DNA from: Euzebya tangerina
GTDB lineage: Bacteria; Actinomycetota; Nitriliruptoria; Euzebyales; Euzebyaceae
NCBI RefSeq assembly: GCF_003074135.1
Contig: NZ_PPDK01000001.1
Coordinates: forward strand, 1 to 64,000
Direction of reading: 5' to 3'
Length of the DNA: 64,000 nucleotides
Under the pieces are notes generated by a model. The model searched no databases, was not told the DNA's origin, and worked only from the letters and a program-made list of their open reading frames with translations. The position numbers and the translations under genes are program-made. Each line of letters begins with the position of its first letter. Within the stretch, counting starts at the first letter, position 1. Below, one piece after another: positions 31,917 to 40,528 of this stretch.

Positions 31917-34088
31917 TCAGGCGGCAGCAGCGAAGAGCACGCCGAAGAGGAAGACACCGATGAACATGGCGCCGGCGTAGGCCTGCACGTTGCCTGACTG
32001 GGCGAACTTGATCAGCCCGCCGGTCCAGTTCGCGCCGGTCCCGGCACCGTTGACGACGCCGTCGATACCCTTCTGGTCCACGACCTTGTACAGCCCCCGG
32101 CCGGTGGCCGTCGTCGAGGCGCCGGCGAGATACACGACCCGATCGATCACCTTGTCGTTGATCCAGTACATGGCCGGGGAGATCCGGTCCCGCACCGTGT
32201 GCATGATCACGCCCGAGTACAGGTCATCCAGGAAGTACTTGCGCTGCAGGACGGTGGTGACCAGACCCAGGTTGTTGAACGGGTCCTCCGCCGGTGCCTT
32301 ATACGTCCGGTACATCAGGTAACCCAGTCCCAGACCCAAGACCCCCAGCAGGGACGACCCGGCCGCCAGCGGCAGATCGAACAGCGCCGGGTGGGTCGCG
32401 AAGTACTCCAGGCTCGGCATCGTCCAGGCGGCGAAGCCGTAGGGGTGGAAGAAGTCGAACGGCAGGTTGATGAAGCCGATGAGTGCCGCGGGCACGGCGA
32501 GCAGGATCAACGGCCACTTCATCGACGGCGGCGACTCGTGTGGGGTGCCCTCACCGCGGTAGGTGCCGAAGAACGTCATCGTCGTCGCCCGCGCCATGTA
32601 GAACGCGGTGACGAACCCACCGATGGCCCCGAGCGTCACCACGACCGTTCCCGTGTACCCACCGGTCGTGAGCGCACTGACCAGCGCCTCGTCCTTGGAC
32701 CAGAACCCGGCCAGGGGTGGCACGGCGGCCAGCGCCAGGGTGCCGACGACCCAGGTCCAGAAGGTGACGGGCATCTTCCGTCGCAATCCGCCCATGTTGA
32801 CCATGTCGTTGGAGTGGACGGCGTGGATCACCGAGCCGGAGCCGAGGAACAGCAGCGCCTTGAAGAAGCCGTGGGTGAAGAGGTGGAAGATGCCGGCGGT
32901 GTAGCTGAAGGCCAGCGCCGCGACCATGTAGCCGAGCTGCGACACCGTCGAGTAGGCCAGCACCCGCTTGATGTCGTCCTGCACCAACGCGAGGAATCCC
33001 ATCGAGAACAGCGTGATCGCGCCGATGATCGCGATGACCGCCTTGGCGGTGGTCGACAGCGAGTAGACCGGGAAGATCCGCGCCACGAGGAACACGCCGG
33101 CCGTCACCATCGTGGCCGCGTGGATCAGAGCGGAGACCGGGGTCGGGCCGGCCATGGCGTCCGGCAGCCAGGTCTGCAGTGGGAACTGCGCCGACTTGCC
33201 GATCGCACCGATGAACAGCGAGATCAGCCCGAAGGTCAACAGCCCCTTGTCGAGCTCGGCGCCCCCGGCCTGCACGCCGGCGGTGGCGTCGTGGATGATC
33301 GTGCCGATGTTGAAGGTGCCGAACTGGGCCCACAGCGACACCACACCGACCATCAGCCCGACGTCGCCGAACTTGGTGGTCAGGAACGCCTTCTGCGCAG
33401 CGGACTGGTTCTTCCGACCTTCCCAGTAGAACCCGATGAGCAGGAACGAGCAGACGCCGACCAGTTCCCAGCCAACCAGCAGCTGCAGCATGTTGTTGGC
33501 GATCACCATGAGGAGCATCGACATGGTGAACAGGCCGAGCAGCGTGAAGTAGTAGGTGTACCGGGGCTCGCCCTTCATGTAGCCGGTCGAGTAGACGTGG
33601 ACCATCAACGACACGAAGGTGACCAGCAGGAACATCATGGCGGCCAGGCCGTCGACCCGCTGACCCGCCTCCAACTCGAAGTCGCCGCCCAGGCTGCCGA
33701 GCGACACGGACCTCTCGTTGACGAAGGACTCGAGCCCTGCCGGGATGACCACCTCGTCATCCGCCTCGGCCGCCAGGATCAGCCCGTCCAGGCCGGTCGT
33801 CGCGATGGCGACGTTGTCCAGGAGCGAGGTCTCCTCCCCCTCCTCACCGGCGCCGCCCTCCTCGTCGCCGTGGCCCTCCTCCTCGTGGGACTCCTCGAAC
33901 TCTGCGACCACGTCGACGTTGGCGGTGAAGACCTCGTAGGCAACACCGCAGGACAGCAGGAACGCGAACACCAGGGCGGTGATGCCGAACTCGGCACCCT
34001 TGCCCTTGAGGTGCTTGCCGAAGAGCCAGGTGAGCACGGCACCAACGCCCGGGATGACCGGGATCAGCCACGCGTAATCAGAGATCAT
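31917..34088 (-). CDS. nuoL: NADH-quinone oxidoreductase subunit L, locus 1
   Basis: The distal proton-pumping subunit of complex I, 723 residues, longer than usual (about 620-660). Core motifs: [86 protein letters not shown], and [16 protein letters not shown]. The long lateral helix and last membrane helix (FIGVFLFGVLFAAAA) are present. The extra length is an acidic loop after the first helices (about residues 50-130, EESHEEEGHGDEEGGAGEEGEE), predicted outside the membrane core. It ends the nuoABCDHIJKL cluster. Confidence 0.96.
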   Translation of the reverse strand: MISDYAWLIPVIPGVGAVLTWLFGKHLKGKGAEFGITALVFAFLLSCGVAYEVFTANVDVVAEFEESHEEEGHGDEEGGAGEEGEETSLLDNVAIATTGLDGLILAAEADDEVVIPAGLESFVNERSVSLGSLGGDFELEAGQRVDGLAAMMFLLVTFVSLMVHVYSTGYMKGEPRYTYYFTLLGLFTMSMLLMVIANNMLQLLVGWELVGVCSFLLIGFYWEGRKNQSAAQKAFLTTKFGDVGLMVGVVSLWAQFGTFNIGTIIHDATAGVQAGGAELDKGLLTFGLISLFIGAIGKSAQFPLQTWLPDAMAGPTPVSALIHAATMVTAGVFLVARIFPVYSLSTTAKAVIAIIGAITLFSMGFLALVQDDIKRVLAYSTVSQLGYMVAALAFSYTAGIFHLFTHGFFKALLFLGSGSVIHAVHSNDMVNMGGLRRKMPVTFWTWVVGTLALAAVPPLAGFWSKDEALVSALTTGGYTGTVVVTLGAIGGFVTAFYMARATTMTFFGTYRGEGTPHESPPSMKWPLILLAVPAALIGFINLPFDFFHPYGFAAWTMPSLEYFATHPALFDLPLAAGSSLLGVLGLGLGYLMYRTYKAPAEDPFNNLGLVTTVLQRKYFLDDLYSGVIMHTVRDRISPAMYWINDKVIDRVVYLAGASTTATGRGLYKVVDQKGIDGVVNGAGTGANWTGGLIKFAQSGNVQAYAGAMFIGVFLFGVLFAAAA

Positions 34089-34100
34089 GAAGGGACAGAC

Positions 34101-34418
34101 CTAGTACTTGAGGAGATCGGCGTCGTCGATGTTGACGGTCGCCCGGTTGCGGTACAGCAGCAGGATGATGGCAAGCCCCACACCGACCTCGGCAGCACCG
34201 ATGGCGATCACGAACAGGGCGAAGATCTGACCGGTGAAGATGGCGTCGCCGTTGCCGGCCGCCAGGATCCCGAAGGCCACGAGGTTCACCGTGACCGAGG
34301 CCAGCATCATCTCCACGCTCATCAGCACCAGCACGGCGTTCCGGCGGGCGAGCACGCCGTAGACGCCCGTGCAGAACAGCACAGCCGCAAACGTCAGCGG
34401 GATGATCATCTGCATCAC
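34101..34418 (-). CDS. nuoK: NADH-quinone oxidoreductase subunit K, locus 1
   Basis: A 105-residue three-helix membrane subunit related to MrpC. Helix 1 is IIPLTFAAVLFCTGVYGVLARRNAVLVLMSVEMMLASVTVNLVAF, with the conserved glutamate in VEMML. A second glutamate appears in GAAEVGVGLAIILLLYRN. Both belong to the proton path. The ATG at 34418 overlaps the nuoJ stop as ATGA. Confidence 0.96.
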   Translation of the reverse strand: MMQMIIPLTFAAVLFCTGVYGVLARRNAVLVLMSVEMMLASVTVNLVAFGILAAGNGDAIFTGQIFALFVIAIGAAEVGVGLAIILLLYRNRATVNIDDADLLKY

Positions 34419-35056
34419 TGACCACCTCGTCCCGATGCCACGACGGGCGCCGTCTCCGTCGACGGGATGGAGTAGCCGGGTTCGGCGACGGAGTCGCCAC
34501 TCCTGATCGGCGGTGCCTCCCCGGAGTCGATGAAGTCCTCGTCATCCGGCAGTGGGCCCTCACCCTCCTCAGCGCGGGCGATGATCACCGCGCCGACCAA
34601 CGCCACGGTCAGCAGGAAGCCCATGGCAAGCAGCGGGAAGGCCCACTCGACGTAGAGGAACTCGGCCAGTGCGATCGTCGGCGTGACCGAGAGGTTCAGC
34701 TCGACGCCGTTGAACGAGACGATGATCAGTGACATCAGGAAGCCGAAGAGGGCAACGCTGACGCCGAAGGCCAACCGTGCGTTCTCGGAGTCCTCTCGCA
34801 TCGGGCCGATCGGCGCACGCGTGAGCATGAGCCCGAACAGGATCAACACGATCACCGCGCCGGCGTAGACCAGCACCTGGGTCCAGGCCAGGAACTCGGC
34901 TCCCATGAGCAGGAACGCCCCGGCGACGCCGAGCATGACGACGACCAGGGAGAGCGCGGAGTGCACGACGTTCTTGTTGACGACCACGAAGACGCTGGCT
35001 GCCCCGGCCAGCACCAGGACGACCAGCATGAAGATGTCTGCCATTTCCAGGCCCAT
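34415..35056 (-). CDS. nuoJ: NADH-quinone oxidoreductase subunit J, locus 1
   Basis: A 213-residue membrane subunit with five predicted helices. Conserved region: KNVVHSALSLVVVMLGVAGAFLLMGAEFLAWTQVLVYAGAVIVLILFGLMLT, with the VLVYAGAV signature. The C-terminal 50 residues are a soluble acidic tail (EEGEGPLPDDEDFIDSGEAPP...). It starts 2 nt after the nuoI stop and overlaps nuoK at its end. Confidence 0.95.
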   Translation of the reverse strand: MGLEMADIFMLVVLVLAGAASVFVVVNKNVVHSALSLVVVMLGVAGAFLLMGAEFLAWTQVLVYAGAVIVLILFGLMLTRAPIGPMREDSENARLAFGVSVALFGFLMSLIIVSFNGVELNLSVTPTIALAEFLYVEWAFPLLAMGFLLTVALVGAVIIARAEEGEGPLPDDEDFIDSGEAPPIRSGDSVAEPGYSIPSTETAPVVASGRGGQ

Positions 35057-35058
35057 GG

Positions 35059-35853
35059 CTATCCCTCTTCCTTCGCGCGGATCTCGTCGGCCTGCCGCTT
35101 CTTCTCGGCACGAACATAGGCGGCCTTGGCCTTGGCTCGGGCCACACGCTCGCTCTTGCCCTCGGCGACCAGCTTGTCGAAGACGTCTTGGTCGATCTGG
35201 GCCTCGACGTGGATCGTGTCCTCCAGGCGCTGCTCGACCTCCTTCTTCTCACCCGAGTCCTGCTCGGCGTCGTCCTTCGCCGGTGCCGCCGCGGCAGTTG
35301 CGGCCGCCCGCTGAGCTGCCTTCTTCCGAGCGGCATCAAGACCCTGCTGGATCTCCTTGGGCAGTTCGGCACCGTACTCGAGCTCCGGCGGCGGAGGGAC
35401 CGTGTCCATCCACTTGCGGAGCTGCTCCTTCTCGTGGGTCAGCTCCTCGATGGTCTCGGTGGAGTACTCGAACTCCGGGCTCCAGAACAACGCATCGAAG
35501 GGACAGACCTCGACGCAGATCCCGCAGTACATGCAGAGGGCGAAGTCGATGGCGAAGCGGTCCAAGATGTTCCGGGTCCGGGCACGACCGCCGTCCTTGG
35601 GCGGGACCGTCTCCTTGTGGGAGTCGATGTAGATGCACCAGTCGGGACACTCCCGGGCGCAGAGCATGCAGACGGTGCAGTTCTCCTCCATCAGCGCGAT
35701 CACCCCACGCGTGCGCGGAGCGAGGTCTGGCTTGGTCTTGGGGTACTGCTGCGTCGTCGGCTTGGACAGGAAGGTCTTCAGCGTGACGCCGAGACCCTTC
35801 AGGAGACCGATCTGGGGCGGCCCCTTCTTCTTGGGCGCGGTTGGAGCTGACAT
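35059..35853 (-). CDS. nuoI: NADH-quinone oxidoreductase subunit I, locus 1
   Basis: A peripheral-arm subunit carrying clusters N6a and N6b. The two 4Fe-4S motifs are C59-x2-C62-x2-C65-x3-C69 ([12 protein letters not shown]) and [12 protein letters not shown] about 45 residues later. The ATG at 35853 has GGAGGA upstream. At 264 residues it is about 90 longer than usual: the C-terminal tail is rich in Ala, Lys, Arg and Glu ([21 protein letters not shown]..., [20 protein letters not shown]), partly coiled-coil-like. A 161-nt gap separates it from nuoH. Confidence 0.95.
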   Translation of the reverse strand: MSAPTAPKKKGPPQIGLLKGLGVTLKTFLSKPTTQQYPKTKPDLAPRTRGVIALMEENCTVCMLCARECPDWCIYIDSHKETVPPKDGGRARTRNILDRFAIDFALCMYCGICVEVCPFDALFWSPEFEYSTETIEELTHEKEQLRKWMDTVPPPPELEYGAELPKEIQQGLDAARKKAAQRAAATAAAAPAKDDAEQDSGEKKEVEQRLEDTIHVEAQIDQDVFDKLVAEGKSERVARAKAKAAYVRAEKKRQADEIRAKEEG

Positions 35854-35926
35854 CAGATGGTCCTCCAAGACGAACGGGGAAGCAGCGCGTCCATCCGCGC
35901 GCCGTTGGCAACGCGCAGCGAGCGAC

Positions 35927-35943
35927 GCCTAGCGGCGCTAGGC
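35927..35943. other. Inverted repeat in the nuoH-nuoI gap
   Basis: GCCTAGC-GGC-GCTAGGC, a perfect 7-bp inverted repeat with a 3-nt centre, in the 161-nt gap between nuoH (ends 36015) and nuoI (starts 35853). The gap is unusual in an otherwise compact operon. It could be an RNA hairpin that changes downstream expression, or an operator. The rest of the gap shows nothing coding. Confidence 0.5.
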
Positions 35944-36014
35944 AAGTCGAGCCGCAAGGCAGCCAGCGGGGATGCGGGGGGCGCGGGGCGAGTCGGGCGT
36001 CGAAGGAGGGACAT

Positions 36015-37046
36015 CTAGGCGATCACCTTGCCGATGGCGGTGACGATGAGCTGGAGGATGGCGAGCGGGATCATGACGGTCCAAGCGAACCGCTGGAGTT
36101 GGTCCTCGCGTAGCCGGGGGTAGGTCGACCGTAGCCAGGTCATGACGAAGACGAGTCCGAGGATCTTGACCATCGACACGCCGAAGCCGATCAGGTTGGC
36201 CAGGATGGCGTTGTCGGGCAGCGGCACGCCCGGCCAGATGTTCCACCCACCGAGGAACAGGACCACCATCAGGGCGGAGTACACCACCATTCCGCCGAAC
36301 TCGGTCAGCAGGAAGAAGGCGAAGCGCAGGCCCGAGTACTCCGTCATGTGTCCGGCGATGACCTCGGAGTCGGCGATCGGCATGTCGAACGGCGGCCGGT
36401 TCAGCTCGGCCAGGGCTGCGATGCCGAAGATGACCAAGCCGATGGCCTGAGGCACCGCATAGGGCACCGGGATGCCGAACGCGGTGAAGTCCGCCTGCGC
36501 GTTGACGATCCCGACCAGCGACATCGTCCCGGCCTGCATCACGACGGCGGCTGCGGCGATGAACAACGGGATCTCGTAGGCGATGAGCTGCGCTGCCTCG
36601 CGGATCCCGCCGATCAGGGAGTACTTCGACGCCGACGCCCAGGCCGCCATCATCACGCCGACCACGCCAACGGAGGAGACGGCCAACGCGAAGAAGATCC
36701 CGACGTCGAGGTCTTCGGCGAACCCACCCGGTGAGAGCGGGAGCACGGCAATCATGATCAGCGTCGGGATCAGCACCACTCCGGGTGCCGCGGAGAACAC
36801 CCGCTTGTCCGCCGCGGCGGGGATGATGTCCTCCTTCTGGATGAACTTGATGCCGTCAGCCACAAGCTGCAGTGCACCGAACGGGCCGGCCTCCATCGGA
36901 CCCAGGCGGTTCTGCATGAAGGCCATGACCTTGTGCTCCTGGTACCCGGCGATCAGCGGGGCGACCAGGAAGAACGCGACGACGGCGACGAGCTTCAGGA
37001 TGAGTGACAGCCAGAAGCTGTCGAGGGCGAAGATCGACTCAGCCAT
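36015..37046 (-). CDS. nuoH: NADH-quinone oxidoreductase subunit H, locus 1
   Basis: A 343-residue membrane subunit forming most of the quinone-binding chamber, with eight predicted helices. Signature segments are QNRLGPMEAGPFGALQLVADGIKFIQKEDIIP, AELNRPPFDMPIADSEVIAGHMTEYSGLRFAFFLLTEF (the acidic quinone-site loop), and FVMTWLRSTYPRLREDQLQRFAW. It begins directly after the nuoD stop. No nuoE, F or G lies between D and H. Confidence 0.96.
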   Translation of the reverse strand: MAESIFALDSFWLSLILKLVAVVAFFLVAPLIAGYQEHKVMAFMQNRLGPMEAGPFGALQLVADGIKFIQKEDIIPAAADKRVFSAAPGVVLIPTLIMIAVLPLSPGGFAEDLDVGIFFALAVSSVGVVGVMMAAWASASKYSLIGGIREAAQLIAYEIPLFIAAAAVVMQAGTMSLVGIVNAQADFTAFGIPVPYAVPQAIGLVIFGIAALAELNRPPFDMPIADSEVIAGHMTEYSGLRFAFFLLTEFGGMVVYSALMVVLFLGGWNIWPGVPLPDNAILANLIGFGVSMVKILGLVFVMTWLRSTYPRLREDQLQRFAWTVMIPLAILQLIVTAIGKVIA

Positions 37047-38231
37047 CTATCTGTCCACATCCCCGACGACGAAGAAGACGGAGCCGAGGATGGCGATCAT
37101 GTCGGCCATCAACTGGTCCTTCAGCAGGTACGGGATCGCCTGGACGTTGGAGAACGACGGCGTCCGCATCTTCATCCGCCACGGCGTCTTCTGGCCGTCG
37201 CTGACCAGGTAGTAGCCGCCTTGGCCGAGCGGGTTCTCGGTCCGGACGTAGATCGACCCCTCCGGGGCCTTGACGATCTTCGGCAGCTTGACGTTGACCG
37301 GTCCCGCCGGGATGTTGTCGTGCACCTGCTCGATGATGTCGACCGAGGCCTTCATCCGTTCGATCAGGCAGTAGAACCGGTCGAATGAGTCGCCGTTGGT
37401 CCCCACCGGCACCCGGACATCGACCTTGTCGTAGGCGGCGTAGGGCTCGGAGATCCGGACGTCCTCGGTGATGCCGGTGGCGTGCAGGGCGCAGCCGGTG
37501 ACGCCGTAGTCGAGCGCCACGTCCTGCGGCAGCACGCCGACGTTCTTGGTGCGGAGCATGAAGATCTCGTTGCCGAGCAGCAGGTCCTCGTACTGCGCGA
37601 TGCAGGTCTTCATCCGCGTGGCCATGTCGGCGGACGCCTGCAGGAAGCCTCGCGGCAGATCCTCCTTCAGTCCGCCAACGCGGCAGTAGGTGAAGTGGAG
37701 GCGCCCGCCCGTGGCGGATTCGAGGATGTTCTGGATGTCCTCGCGCTCGCGGACGGAGTAGAACATCGGCGTCAGGGCGCCGAGCTCCAGCGCGTAGGAG
37801 CCGAGGAGGAGCAGATGGTTGAGGATCCGGTTCCACTCGCACATCAGGGTGCGGATCCACTGCGCCCGGTCGGGGACCTCCATCTCGAGCATGCGCTCGA
37901 CGGCGATGGCGACGCCGATCTCGTTGCAGAACGCCGAGAGCCAATCATGCCGGTTGACCAGCGCGATGATCTGGCGATAGTCGCGGTCCTCGGCCAACTT
38001 CTCGAAGCCGCGGTGCATGTAGCCGATGACGGGCTGGGCCTTGACGATCTTCTCGCCGTCCAGATCGACGACGAGGCGCAAGACGCCGTGGGTGGCCGGG
38101 TGGGCTGGCCCGACGTTGAGGTTCATCGAGGCGGTGTCGAGCTCGCCGCCGCCCGCGACCTCCACGAGCATCCCCTCCTGGGGGCCGCCGGGGATGACCG
38201 GGGCGTCCGGCCTGGCCAGGGTCTCACTCAT
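37047..38231 (-). CDS. nuoD: NADH-quinone oxidoreductase subunit D, locus 1
   Basis: A 49-kDa-type subunit, 394 residues, which with NuoB forms the quinone site near cluster N2. Key stretches are NVGPAHPATHGVLRLVVDLDGE (conserved HxxxH quinone-site motif region), GYMHRGFEKLAEDRDYRQIIALVNRHDW, RTLMCEWNRILNHLLLLGSYALELGALTP and the C-terminal end GSVFFVVGDVDR. Separate from NuoC and not fused. The ATG overlaps the nuoC stop as ATGA. Confidence 0.97.
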   Translation of the reverse strand: MSETLARPDAPVIPGGPQEGMLVEVAGGGELDTASMNLNVGPAHPATHGVLRLVVDLDGEKIVKAQPVIGYMHRGFEKLAEDRDYRQIIALVNRHDWLSAFCNEIGVAIAVERMLEMEVPDRAQWIRTLMCEWNRILNHLLLLGSYALELGALTPMFYSVREREDIQNILESATGGRLHFTYCRVGGLKEDLPRGFLQASADMATRMKTCIAQYEDLLLGNEIFMLRTKNVGVLPQDVALDYGVTGCALHATGITEDVRISEPYAAYDKVDVRVPVGTNGDSFDRFYCLIERMKASVDIIEQVHDNIPAGPVNVKLPKIVKAPEGSIYVRTENPLGQGGYYLVSDGQKTPWRMKMRTPSFSNVQAIPYLLKDQLMADMIAILGSVFFVVGDVDR

Positions 38232-39436
38232 GTCACATCGTCCTCTGCGGATTGGTCTCCGTCGTCGGCCGAGGGATCCCCTTCGGTCGTCGGGCGCGTC
38301 GTGTCGGCTGCAGGCACCGGATCGGCATCGTCGCCGTCGGAGGTGTCGCTGGCTTGTGCGTCCACGGCCTCGTCCCCACTGGGCCGTGCGGTCGAGTCGT
38401 CGAGGTCGTGGGTGCCCTCCGCCTCGACCCCCGGCGTGCCACCCGGGGACGCCGGACCACCCTCCGCGGCCGCTGCCTCCCGCTCCTCGTCGACCTTCGG
38501 TTCCCCGGAGTCGGGCTGCTCGCCGGTGGCGACGTCCTCGCCCGAGGTCGTGCCGGCCGCGGCATCCTTGGCGACAGCGGTGTCGGCGATCTTGGCGGCG
38601 CCCTCAGGCGTCGTCGGGTCGGGGGTGTGCGCGGGGGTCTCGGCCCCTGCGGCCGCGTCGGCGGCCTCACGGGCACTGCCAGGCTCGGCGTCGTCCGTGA
38701 TCGCCGATCCGTCGTCCGCCTCGGCCGCCGTGCCGTCCGGCTGCGGCTGCGAGTCGGCGCCCTCCGAGCCCGTGGGATTCTCAGCCGCCTCAGCCGCAGC
38801 GCGCTCCTCCGCCTTGCGCTTCCGAGCCGCCGCCGCCTTCTTCTTGGCCCGCTCGGCCTTGGCCTTCGCGGCAGCGGCCCGATCCTCCGGCTCGGCGGCA
38901 GCCGGCTCGGGCTTGGAGTCCTTCTTCTCGTCATCATCCGAGGAGTCAGTGGGCTCCTTGGCGCCCGGCCACGGCTTGACCACGCGACTGGCCAGCTTGA
39001 ACTCCTTGCGAAGCGGCCAGCCCTCGAAGTTCTCCACCGTCAGGATTCGCGGCAGCAGGCCCGGGTGCCCCTCGAAGAGGATCCCGAACATGTCGTAGGT
39101 CTCGCGCTCGTGCCAGTTGGCGCCTGCGTAGACACCGGTCAGCGTCGGGACCTTCGGCTCCTCGCGACCACCCGGGACCATGGTCTTGAGCAGGACCGAC
39201 TCCCGCTTGACGTGGTTGTAGACCCGCGCGACGACGCTGAACCCCTCCTCCCGCTCGTCGACCCCGCTGAGGAAGTCGAAGAACGTCATGCCCAGGTCGT
39301 TCTTGCAGAACCGCGCGACCTGCGGGAAGTACGCCGGGTCGACGGTGACCGTCAGCTGGTCGTAGGCGACATCGGTGCCCAGAACCCGTTCCCCCAGCTC
39401 ATCGCGGATGTGCTCCGCCAGCGTCTCCACAGCCAT
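38228..39436 (-). CDS. nuoC: NADH-quinone oxidoreductase subunit C with long acidic C-terminal tail, locus 1
   Basis: A 30-kDa-type subunit. The conserved domain covers only about residues 1-160 and includes the signature HERETYDMFGILFEGHPGLLPRILTVENFEGWPLRKEF. The remaining 240 or so residues are low-complexity: first Ala/Lys/Glu-rich (AAAKAKAERAKKKAAAARKRKAEERAAAEAA, coiled-coil-like), then Asp/Glu/Thr/Pro/Ala-rich and strongly acidic. The reading frame is open to the ATGA overlap with nuoD, so the tail is genuinely encoded. Such a tail is far outside normal NuoC length (about 170-230). Confidence 0.93.
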   Translation of the reverse strand: MAVETLAEHIRDELGERVLGTDVAYDQLTVTVDPAYFPQVARFCKNDLGMTFFDFLSGVDEREEGFSVVARVYNHVKRESVLLKTMVPGGREEPKVPTLTGVYAGANWHERETYDMFGILFEGHPGLLPRILTVENFEGWPLRKEFKLASRVVKPWPGAKEPTDSSDDDEKKDSKPEPAAAEPEDRAAAAKAKAERAKKKAAAARKRKAEERAAAEAAENPTGSEGADSQPQPDGTAAEADDGSAITDDAEPGSAREAADAAAGAETPAHTPDPTTPEGAAKIADTAVAKDAAAGTTSGEDVATGEQPDSGEPKVDEEREAAAAEGGPASPGGTPGVEAEGTHDLDDSTARPSGDEAVDAQASDTSDGDDADPVPAADTTRPTTEGDPSADDGDQSAEDDVT

Positions 39437-39439
39437 CCG

Positions 39440-39988
39440 CTACATCGGGTCCGACAGCGGGTGTGCGGTCGGGTCTCCGCCACCGACGACGATCGGCTGG
39501 CGGGCGTCTCGCTCGGCGTAGCGGTCCTTCAGCGACTCCTGTCCGATGAGCTCCTGCAGGTGGACGATCCCCTCCAGCAGCGCCTCCGGCCGCGGCGGGC
39601 AACCGGGGACGTACACGTCGACCGGGATGATCTGATCGACACCCTTGGTGACGGAGTAGGAGTCCCAGTAGGGGCCACCGCAGTTCGAGCAGGACCCGAA
39701 GCTGATGACGTACTTCGGCTCGGGCATCTGGTCGTACAGCCGCTTGATCGCGGGGGCCATCTTGTCCGTGAGGGTCCCAGCCACGATCATGAGATCGGCC
39801 TGGCGAGGCGCGTGCGCGAACGGGATGACACCCAGTCGAATGAAGTCATGGCGCGCCGTGGAGCCGGCGATGAACTCGATGGCGCAGCAGGCCAACCCGA
39901 AGTTGTACACCCAGAGGGAGTACTTCCGCCCCCAGTTCAAGACGAACTTGAGCGGCTTGGGAACGTCTACCTGGTCGCTCAGACCCAC
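39440..39988 (-). CDS. nuoB: NADH-quinone oxidoreductase subunit B, locus 1
   Basis: A 182-residue subunit that holds cluster N2, the last electron carrier before quinone. All ligand cysteines are visible: the tandem C34-C35 in [10 protein letters not shown], one in [13 protein letters not shown] and one in [14 protein letters not shown]. The GTG at 39988 overlaps the end of nuoA by 10 nt. A short tail follows residue 160. Confidence 0.97.
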   Translation of the reverse strand: MGLSDQVDVPKPLKFVLNWGRKYSLWVYNFGLACCAIEFIAGSTARHDFIRLGVIPFAHAPRQADLMIVAGTLTDKMAPAIKRLYDQMPEPKYVISFGSCSNCGGPYWDSYSVTKGVDQIIPVDVYVPGCPPRPEALLEGIVHLQELIGQESLKDRYAERDARQPIVVGGGDPTAHPLSDPM

Positions 39989-40362
39989 TTCAGGACACCC
40001 TTCTTCAGTTCGTACGGCAACGTCACGGTGACGAAGAACAGGAACACCAGCATCACGCCGAGCACGAAGCCCTGATCAGGACCGGCGGACTCGAGGTAGT
40101 TGGCCCAGGGGAAGACGAACAGGGTCTCCACGTCGAAGATCACGAACATGAAGGCGAACATGTAGTACCTGATGTTCGTCTGAGCCCAGCCGAACCCGAC
40201 GGGGTCGATGCCCGACTCGAATGCGATCGGCTTCTCGCCATATCGTCCGTACTCCCGCTTGGGGCTGACGATCCGGCCCAGGAGGAACGCGATCGCGACG
40301 AGTGCGATGCCGGCGAGCAGGATCGCGATGACGGTCCCGTAGGCCTCGTAGTACTCGGTCAT
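39979..40362 (-). CDS. nuoA: NADH-quinone oxidoreductase subunit A, locus 1
   Basis: A 127-residue three-helix membrane subunit and first gene of the cluster. Conserved parts: [47 protein letters not shown] (ESGxxP and FxxFDVExxFLxPWA). I start it at the ATG at 40362 (MTEYYEAYG), giving a normal length. About 74 nt upstream of it lies the TAGACT -10 box of an element shared with nuoM. Confidence 0.96.
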   Translation of the reverse strand: MTEYYEAYGTVIAILLAGIALVAIAFLLGRIVSPKREYGRYGEKPIAFESGIDPVGFGWAQTNIRYYMFAFMFVIFDVETLFVFPWANYLESAGPDQGFVLGVMLVFLFFVTVTLPYELKKGVLKWV

Positions 40363-40435
40363 TGGTCTCCAGGTCGGGTCGTCGGGTTGCTCTGCACGCA
40401 CGCACATCACGCCGTGGACGCGGCAGGGGCCCGGT

Positions 40436-40470
40436 CAGTCTACGAAACCGCGCTCCACCTTGCCGAATCC
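40436..40470 (-). promoter_or_regulatory. nuoA promoter element shared with nuoM
   Basis: On the minus strand GGATTCGGCA, 11 nt, then GGTTTCGTAGACTG: both blocks and the spacing equal those at 15350-15384 upstream of nuoM. TAGACT (40442-40437) is a TAnnnT -10 candidate. The surrounding sequence is not alike, so the match is not simply a recent duplication. Confidence 0.65.
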
Positions 40471-40528
40471 CTCCCGCCGCTGATGTTGCCTCGGCGACCA
40501 AGTGCGGCGGACATAGGTTGGGACTCCG

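Noticed and set aside
32199-34421. 740-codon plus-strand frame opposite nuoL
   Set aside because: Same kind of antisense artefact; low-complexity Gln/His/Asp/Arg composition and no ribosome-binding site.
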